From: CBFGTJ01 sp965651815
GTDB taxonomy: Bacteria; Actinomycetota; Acidimicrobiia; Acidimicrobiales; Microtrichaceae
DNA: 9,984 nt
Reading direction: 5' to 3'
Assembly: GCA_965651815.1 (NCBI GenBank)
Contig: CBFGTJ010000117.1
Span: 1-9,984, forward strand
The translations under genes were made by a program, and so were the position numbers. Shown piece by piece: positions 6,270-9,984 of the stretch. Under the pieces are notes generated by a model. It was not told where the DNA came from. It did no database searches and saw nothing but the letters and a program-made list of their open reading frames with translations. How positions within the stretch are numbered: position 1 is the first letter of the stretch; every line of letters begins with the position of its first letter.

Positions 6270-7417
6270 CGTGGCCCCCTGGGCAGGCCGAGCGAGCGCT
6301 CCGCCAGCAGGTTGCGCTGGATCTCCGAGGTGCCGCCCGCGAGGCGCTGACCGGGTGCGGAGAGCAACCGGTGCTGCCAGGCGGCGGCGTCGTCGCCGGC
6401 GACGAGCGCCGGGCCGTGCACGGTGGCGCCCAGCGCGGCGACGTCGCGTTGCAGCTCGGACGAGGCGAGCTTCAGGACGGCCATCGCGGCGGACGCACCG
6501 TCCGCGGGGTCCGACACCGCGCGCAGCCAGGTGAACCGCAGGAGCCGCACCCGCGACCACAGCGCGGCGTACTCCTGGCGGAAGAGCGGGTCGCCCGCCC
6601 TGCCGTCGCGCCGGGCCGTGGCGAGCGCGTCCTCGAGTGCGTCGAGCAGCGCGATGGCCTGGGCGCCGAGGGTCCTGCGCTCCCGGCCGAGGGTGGACAT
6701 CGCCACCTCCCAGCCCTGGCCCTCCGCGCCGAGGAGGTCGTCGCGGGTGACCTCGACGTCGGAGAGGAACACCTCGTTGAACTTCGCCTCGCCGTCCATC
6801 TGCTGGAGCGGCCGGACCTCGATGCCGTCCCGGTCCATGGGGAGCAGGAAGCACGAGATGCCCTTGTGGGGCGGCGCGTCCGGGTCGGTGCGCGCGAGGA
6901 GCAGCCCGTACTCCGAGTAGTGGGCGCCGCTGGTCCACACCTTCTGGCCGTTGACCGCCCAACCCGACTCGGTCGGGGTGGCGCGGGTCTGCAGGCCGGC
7001 GAGGTCGGACCCTGCGCCGGGCTCGGAGAACAGCTGGCACCAGACCTCCTCGCCCCGCAGGATCCGGGGCAGGAAGCGCTCCCGCTGCTCCTCGGTGCCG
7101 AAGGCCATGATCATGGGCCCGGCGAGCTCGAGCGAGACCAGGTTGAGCTGGCGGGGAAGGCCCGCCCGGGCCATCTCCTCGGCGAAGATCGCGAGCTGCA
7201 CGGCGGTGGCGTCACGCCCGCCGTGCTCCTTGGGCCAGGTCAGCCCGGCCCAGCCGTCCTCGTGGAGGATCCGCTGCCACTCCCGGGCCGCCCCGATGTC
7301 GTCCAGCGTCGGGGTGGCGCCGTAGTCCCGCAGCCCTTCCGGTCGGCGGACGTCCGCGATCCACGCGAGCAGCTCGTCGCGGAACGACTCCTCCTCCTTG
7401 CTCAGTCGGAGGTCCAC
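6266..7417 (-). CDS. Acyl-CoA dehydrogenase, FadE type with displaced catalytic base
   Basis: This 383-aa flavoprotein of the acyl-CoA dehydrogenase family would carry out the first step of beta-oxidation of a CoA ester. It shows LFSEPGAGSDLAGLQT (129-144), then GQKVWTSGAHYSEYG (157-171). The C-terminal AGGTSEIQRNLLAER places Gly361 where MCAD-type enzymes have the catalytic Glu. E246 in TLGRERRTLG sits about where isovaleryl-CoA dehydrogenase carries its base, so I infer that it takes this role. This pattern is common in actinobacterial FadE proteins for bulky or branched substrates, including heteromeric steroid dehydrogenases. The start is GTG, giving MDLRLSKEEE, a typical beginning for the family. 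It begins 3 bases after the SDR stop and overlaps the hotdog gene by ATGA. Confidence 0.94.
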   Translation of the reverse strand: MDLRLSKEEESFRDELLAWIADVRRPEGLRDYGATPTLDDIGAAREWQRILHEDGWAGLTWPKEHGGRDATAVQLAIFAEEMARAGLPRQLNLVSLELAGPMIMAFGTEEQRERFLPRILRGEEVWCQLFSEPGAGSDLAGLQTRATPTESGWAVNGQKVWTSGAHYSEYGLLLARTDPDAPPHKGISCFLLPMDRDGIEVRPLQQMDGEAKFNEVFLSDVEVTRDDLLGAEGQGWEVAMSTLGRERRTLGAQAIALLDALEDALATARRDGRAGDPLFRQEYAALWSRVRLLRFTWLRAVSDPADGASAAMAVLKLASSELQRDVAALGATVHGPALVAGDDAAAWQHRLLSAPGQRLAGGTSEIQRNLLAERSLGLPRGPR

Positions 7418-7420
7418 CGG

Positions 7421-8170
7421 TCAGCTCGCCATGTAGAGGCCGCCGTCGACGCAGACGACCTGGCCGGTGATGTACGAGCCGCCCTCGGAACCGAGGAACG
7501 TGAAGGTCCGTGCGACCTCGTCCGTCTCCGCGAAGCGACGCAGCGGGATGTTGTCGAGGTAGCGGGCCGAGAGCTTCTCGTCGGTGCGGATCGTCTCGGT
7601 CATCGGCGTCGCCGCGACGGGGGCGACCGCGTTCACCCGGATGCCGTGGCGGGCGAGCTCCTTGGCCGCCGACTTCGTCATCGAGGTGATGGCGCCCTTG
7701 GCCGCCGCGTAGTTGATCTGCCCGATCGTGCCCTGGAGCCCCGCCGAGGAGGTGACGTTCAGGATCACCCCGCGGGTCTCGGACCCGATCATCCGGCGGG
7801 CGGCTTCCCGGATGCCCAGGAAGGTGCCCACGGTGTGCACCCGCAGCACGAGCTCGAAGTCGGACAGTTCCATCTTGTGGAGCATCGCCGGACGGCTGAG
7901 CCCGGCGTTGTTCACCCACACGCCGACCGGGCCGAGCTCGGCCTCGGCGCGCTCGCCGAGGGCGGCGACCGCGGCCTCGTCGCTCACGTCGCACGCGACG
8001 GGGATCGCGCTGCCGCCCCGCTCCCGGATGCCGGCGGCGACCGCCTCGGCCGCGTCGGCCCGCAGGTCCGACACGACCACCGCCGCGCCGTCCGCGGCGA
8101 ACGCCTCAGCGACGGCCTGGCCGATGCCCTGTCCGGCACCGGTGACCACCGCGACACGGGACTCACTCAT
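7421..8170 (-). CDS. Short-chain dehydrogenase (probable NAD-dependent 3-hydroxyacyl-CoA dehydrogenase)
   Basis: This is a classical SDR of 249 aa with a Rossmann fold. It has the cofactor motif TGAGQGIG (10-17), Asp35 after the second strand (favours NAD over NADP), NNAG (87-90) and the catalytic Ser141, Tyr154 and Lys158 with normal spacing. The fourth tetrad residue, usually Asn in the v-N-x-x-G-x-F segment, is His112 in RVHTVGTF; the same substitution occurs in hydroxyacyl-CoA dehydrogenase domains of the MFE-2 type. From its position between a thiolase and an acyl-CoA dehydrogenase I infer that it oxidises a 3-hydroxyacyl-CoA. The frame stays open upstream to about 8239, but the ATG at 8168-8170 is right. 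GGAGGG precedes it, ATGA overlaps the thiolase stop, and the first strand begins immediately. Confidence 0.94.
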   Translation of the reverse strand: MSESRVAVVTGAGQGIGQAVAEAFAADGAAVVVSDLRADAAEAVAAGIRERGGSAIPVACDVSDEAAVAALGERAEAELGPVGVWVNNAGLSRPAMLHKMELSDFELVLRVHTVGTFLGIREAARRMIGSETRGVILNVTSSAGLQGTIGQINYAAAKGAITSMTKSAAKELARHGIRVNAVAPVAATPMTETIRTDEKLSARYLDNIPLRRFAETDEVARTFTFLGSEGGSYITGQVVCVDGGLYMAS

Positions 8171-9324
8171 CGGGGACCCTCCAGGATCGTCACGGCCGCC
8201 ACCGCAGTGGGGCCACCGATGTTCTGCGCCAGGCCCCAACGGGCACCGTCGACCTGGTTGGCGGCCTCGCCTCGCAGCTGCTCGAACAGCTCGACGTTCT
8301 GCGCGACCCCGGTGGCACCCGGGGGGTGGCCCTTGGCCTTGAGCCCGCCGCTGGGGTTGACCGGGATCCGGCCCTCGAGCGTCGTCTCACCGTCCTCGAT
8401 CGCCTTCACCGCGCCGCCGCGCTCGAAGAAGCCGAGGTCCTCGTAGTCGATCAGCTCGACGCCCGAGAAGCAGTCGTGCACCTCGGCGACGTCGATGTCC
8501 TCCGGGCCGATCCCCGCCATGGCGTACGCGGCCTTCGCCGCCTTCACCGTGGGCGGGAACGTCGTCATGTCGCGCTTCTGCGCGTGCATGACCCGGTCCA
8601 TGCCGATGCCCACGCCACGCACCCACACGGGCCGGTCGGTGTAGCGGTCCACGACGTCGCCGGCGGCGAGCACCAGCGCGGCCGCGCCGTCGCTCTGCGG
8701 CGTGCAGTCGAGCATGCCGAAGGGCTCGACCACCATCGGCGCGGAGAGGACCTTCTCGACGCTGACCTCGAAGCGCAGGTGGGCGTACGGGTTCGTCACC
8801 GCGTTGTGGTGGTTCTTGACCGCCACCCGGGCCAGGTGCTCGCGGGTCGCGCCGTACTCGTGCATGTACCGCACGACGTGGAGGGCGAAGTTCGCGGGCG
8901 AGATGAGCCCGAGGGGGAAGTCCCACGCCGAGTCGCGGTTCGAGCCCATCCAGTCCCAGAAGGTGGCCTTGGAGCTGGTCTCGCGCGTCTTGTCGACGCC
9001 GACCACGAGCGCCACGTCGAACATGCCCGCGCCGATCGCGTGCACCGCGTTGCGGATGGCGTCGTTGCCGGTGGCGCAGGCGTTCTCGACCCGGGTGACC
9101 GGGATGTCGAGCAGCCCGCACGAATCCGCGAGGACACCGCTGGGGAACCCGTCGACGGCCTGCAGCTGGCCCAGCCACGCGGCCTGGATCTCGTCGCGCC
9201 CGATCCCCTTGTCGACCGCCCCGAGCGCCGCGTCCACGGCCTTCGGCAGCATGTCCTTGATGCTCTGGTCGAAGAGCTCGCCGAACGGGATCATCCCCGC
9301 CCCGACGACCGCGACCTCCCTCAT
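8167..9324 (-). CDS. SCP2/lipid-transfer-type thiolase (acetyl-CoA acetyltransferase family)
   Basis: With the ATG at 9322-9324 this gives 385 aa, the usual length of SCP-x/Ltp-type thiolases. It starts MREVAVVGAGMIPFGELFD, the characteristic N terminus. The nucleophile is C83 in NACATGND; H283 in EVHDCFSG and H333 in KGHPPGATG complete the thiolase site, and NPSGGLKAKG (323-332) and QNIGGPTA (367-374) match the family. It would cleave a 3-oxoacyl-CoA with CoA, or act as a retro-aldolase as Ltp2 does in steroid degradation. Enzymes of this group often need a DUF35 zinc-ribbon/OB-fold partner, and a DUF35 domain is encoded 13 bases upstream. The frame is open back to 9426, but the AGGAGG at 9333-9338 and the family N terminus favour the shorter start. 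Confidence 0.94.
   Translation of the reverse strand: MREVAVVGAGMIPFGELFDQSIKDMLPKAVDAALGAVDKGIGRDEIQAAWLGQLQAVDGFPSGVLADSCGLLDIPVTRVENACATGNDAIRNAVHAIGAGMFDVALVVGVDKTRETSSKATFWDWMGSNRDSAWDFPLGLISPANFALHVVRYMHEYGATREHLARVAVKNHHNAVTNPYAHLRFEVSVEKVLSAPMVVEPFGMLDCTPQSDGAAALVLAAGDVVDRYTDRPVWVRGVGIGMDRVMHAQKRDMTTFPPTVKAAKAAYAMAGIGPEDIDVAEVHDCFSGVELIDYEDLGFFERGGAVKAIEDGETTLEGRIPVNPSGGLKAKGHPPGATGVAQNVELFEQLRGEAANQVDGARWGLAQNIGGPTAVAAVTILEGPR
8177..8182 (-). promoter_or_regulatory. Ribosome binding site deciding the SDR start
   Basis: On the minus strand GGAGGG lies 6 bases before the ATG at 8168-8170, within the 3' end of the thiolase gene. It supports the 249-aa product over a longer form starting near 8239. 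Confidence 0.75.
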
Positions 9325-9332
9325 GGCACGTG

Positions 9333-9338
9333 CCTCCT
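9333..9338 (-). promoter_or_regulatory. Strong Shine-Dalgarno for the thiolase, overlapping the upstream stop
   Basis: On the minus strand AGGAGG shares its first A with the TGA stop of the DUF35 gene (9338-9340) and lies 8 bases before the thiolase ATG. The bases between them form part of a perfect palindrome GGCACGTGCC (9325-9334). This is the best ribosome binding site in the window and suggests coupled, high-level thiolase translation. Confidence 0.8.
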
Positions 9339-9984
9339 CATGGTGCGGTGGGTGCCGCAGGTTGGAACGAGTAGCCGTAGTCGGGGATCCCCTTGCGCAC
9401 CGCGACACGGCGCAGCACGAGGGCACCCCGGTCGCCGATCGCGGTCGACCCCGGCGTCGCGTCGGTCACCGGGGCGAGCACGCGCACGTCGGTCCCGTCG
9501 ATCGACGCGATCGCGATCGAGTACGGGGTGCGCATCCCGGGCACCGGCGCGTGGATGGTGACCACCGTGTACACCTCGGCCTCGCGGGGCAGCGGCTCCT
9601 GCGTGGCCTCGGTGTCCCCGCAGGTGGGGCAGTACCTGCGCGGGGGGTGCTCGACGTGGCCGTTCGAGCACCTGCTGGCGAGCAGGCCGATCTTGGCGTC
9701 GAAGGCGCGCTCGTAGGCGGCCAGCGAGATCGGGATCTCGACCGAGTCGTCGTAGGCGGCGTCGACCCGCGGCAGCGGTGCGCGGGCCTCCTCGTGCACG
9801 GTGCAGCCCGCGGCGTCGACCACGTCGACCGCGGCGCCGGATGCGCCCTCGACCGCGACGAGCCGGCCGGTCCGCCCCGCACCGACGAGCGCGGCCAGGC
9901 CGAGCAGCGGCGCTGCGGCGGACTGCAGGTCGGCGGCGTCGACCCGGTCGGGCGCGTCGGCGACCGACTTGGTGAACGCCGCAG
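9338..9984 (-). CDS. Partial: apparent HMG-CoA-synthase-like C terminus fused to DUF35 (zinc ribbon + OB fold)
   Basis: The frame is open from the stop at 9338 to the window edge, giving 214 complete codons including no start; the true 5' end lies beyond 9984. The last ~130 residues are a DUF35 domain: a helix (ISLAAYERAFDAKIG), a zinc ribbon (minus strand, about 9620-9670) and an OB fold (VYTVVTIHAPVPGM, PYSIAIASIDG, then a final strand ending near DYGYSF). The ribbon is C-x3-H-x8-C-x2-C, with His for the usual second Cys. The residues before it include SAAAPLLGLAALVGAGRTGR and LVAVEGASGAAVDVV, which resemble the end of bacterial HMG-CoA synthase-like ketoacyl synthases. I therefore read the gene as a fusion. 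A GTG at 9823 could start a 161-aa protein, but the coding pattern continues upstream. It should partner the adjacent thiolase. The DUF35 call is firm; the fusion is likely. Confidence 0.8.
   Translation of the reverse strand, partial: AAFTKSVADAPDRVDAADLQSAAAPLLGLAALVGAGRTGRLVAVEGASGAAVDVVDAAGCTVHEEARAPLPRVDAAYDDSVEIPISLAAYERAFDAKIGLLASRCSNGHVEHPPRRYCPTCGDTEATQEPLPREAEVYTVVTIHAPVPGMRTPYSIAIASIDGTDVRVLAPVTDATPGSTAIGDRGALVLRRVAVRKGIPDYGYSFQPAAPTAP

Noticed and set aside
6371..8446. A 691-codon plus-strand frame opposite the second operon
   Set aside because: It is the reverse shadow of dehydrogenase, SDR and thiolase genes with convincing motifs; its product has no domain.
8167..9426. Longer thiolase beginning upstream near 9426
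   Set aside because: The extra N terminus (MPSCCAVSRC and on) is unlike any thiolase and overlaps the DUF35 gene. The ATG at 9322-9324 has AGGAGG and the family N terminus.
9338..9823. A stand-alone 161-aa DUF35 protein starting at GTG 9823
   Set aside because: The same frame stays open to 9984 with plausible protein sequence resembling an HMGCS-like C terminus, and no good Shine-Dalgarno was seen at 9823. A partial longer gene fits better.
1..9984. tRNA, rRNA, CRISPR, insertion sequences, prophage or attachment sites
   Set aside because: No repeat-spacer pattern, transposase or integrase motif, terminal inverted repeats or cloverleaf-like segment was seen; almost all of the window is accounted for by nine metabolic genes.

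Overview
The window looks like an operon-dense stretch of chromosome from a high-GC actinomycete. Nearly every codon ends in G or C, GTG starts are common, genes overlap by 4 bases, and the protein families are those abundant in Pseudonocardia, Rhodococcus and Mycobacterium relatives. The genus is an inference. All nine genes encode enzymes that act on, or plausibly feed, CoA thioesters or organic acids. I see no transporter, regulator, RNA gene, mobile element or CRISPR array.

Layout. (1) 1-116: a G/C-only low-complexity tract followed by a short spacer. (2) 117-3733, minus strand: a three-gene operon read from right to left, MmgE/PrpD-family protein, then class III (CaiB/BaiF) CoA-transferase, then acyl-CoA dehydrogenase. 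(3) 3734-3887: a divergent promoter region with a repeated 9-mer and candidate -10 boxes so close to both start codons that both transcripts may be leaderless. (4) 3888-5812, plus strand: a two-gene operon, HpcH/CitE-type CoA-ester lyase and a double-hotdog MaoC-type hydratase, joined by a GTGA overlap. (5) 5813-5864: a convergent gap with a GC-rich hairpin. (6) 5865-9984, minus strand: a second operon, read from right to left: a protein cut by the window edge (apparent HMG-CoA-synthase-like tail fused to a zinc-ribbon/OB-fold DUF35 domain), SCP2-type thiolase, short-chain dehydrogenase, a second acyl-CoA dehydrogenase, and a stand-alone MaoC N-domain-like protein.

How the genes could work together (inference). 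The divergent pair of operons 2 and 4 carries CoA activation, alpha,beta-desaturation, hydration and retro-Claisen/aldol-type C-C cleavage. This is the logic of branched C4-C6 dicarboxylate use (itaconate, mesaconate, methylsuccinate, citramalate), with the MmgE/PrpD protein handling a hydroxy-acid or tricarboxylate-like intermediate. The operon at the right supplies the steps of a beta-oxidation turn: dehydrogenase, hydratase subunit, hydroxyacyl-CoA dehydrogenase and thiolase with its DUF35 partner. This resembles the organisation of steroid side-chain and other specialised acyl-CoA degradation systems. The most distinctive element is the apparent HMGCS-like/DUF35 fusion next to an SCP2 thiolase. 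The substrate cannot be read from sequence alone.
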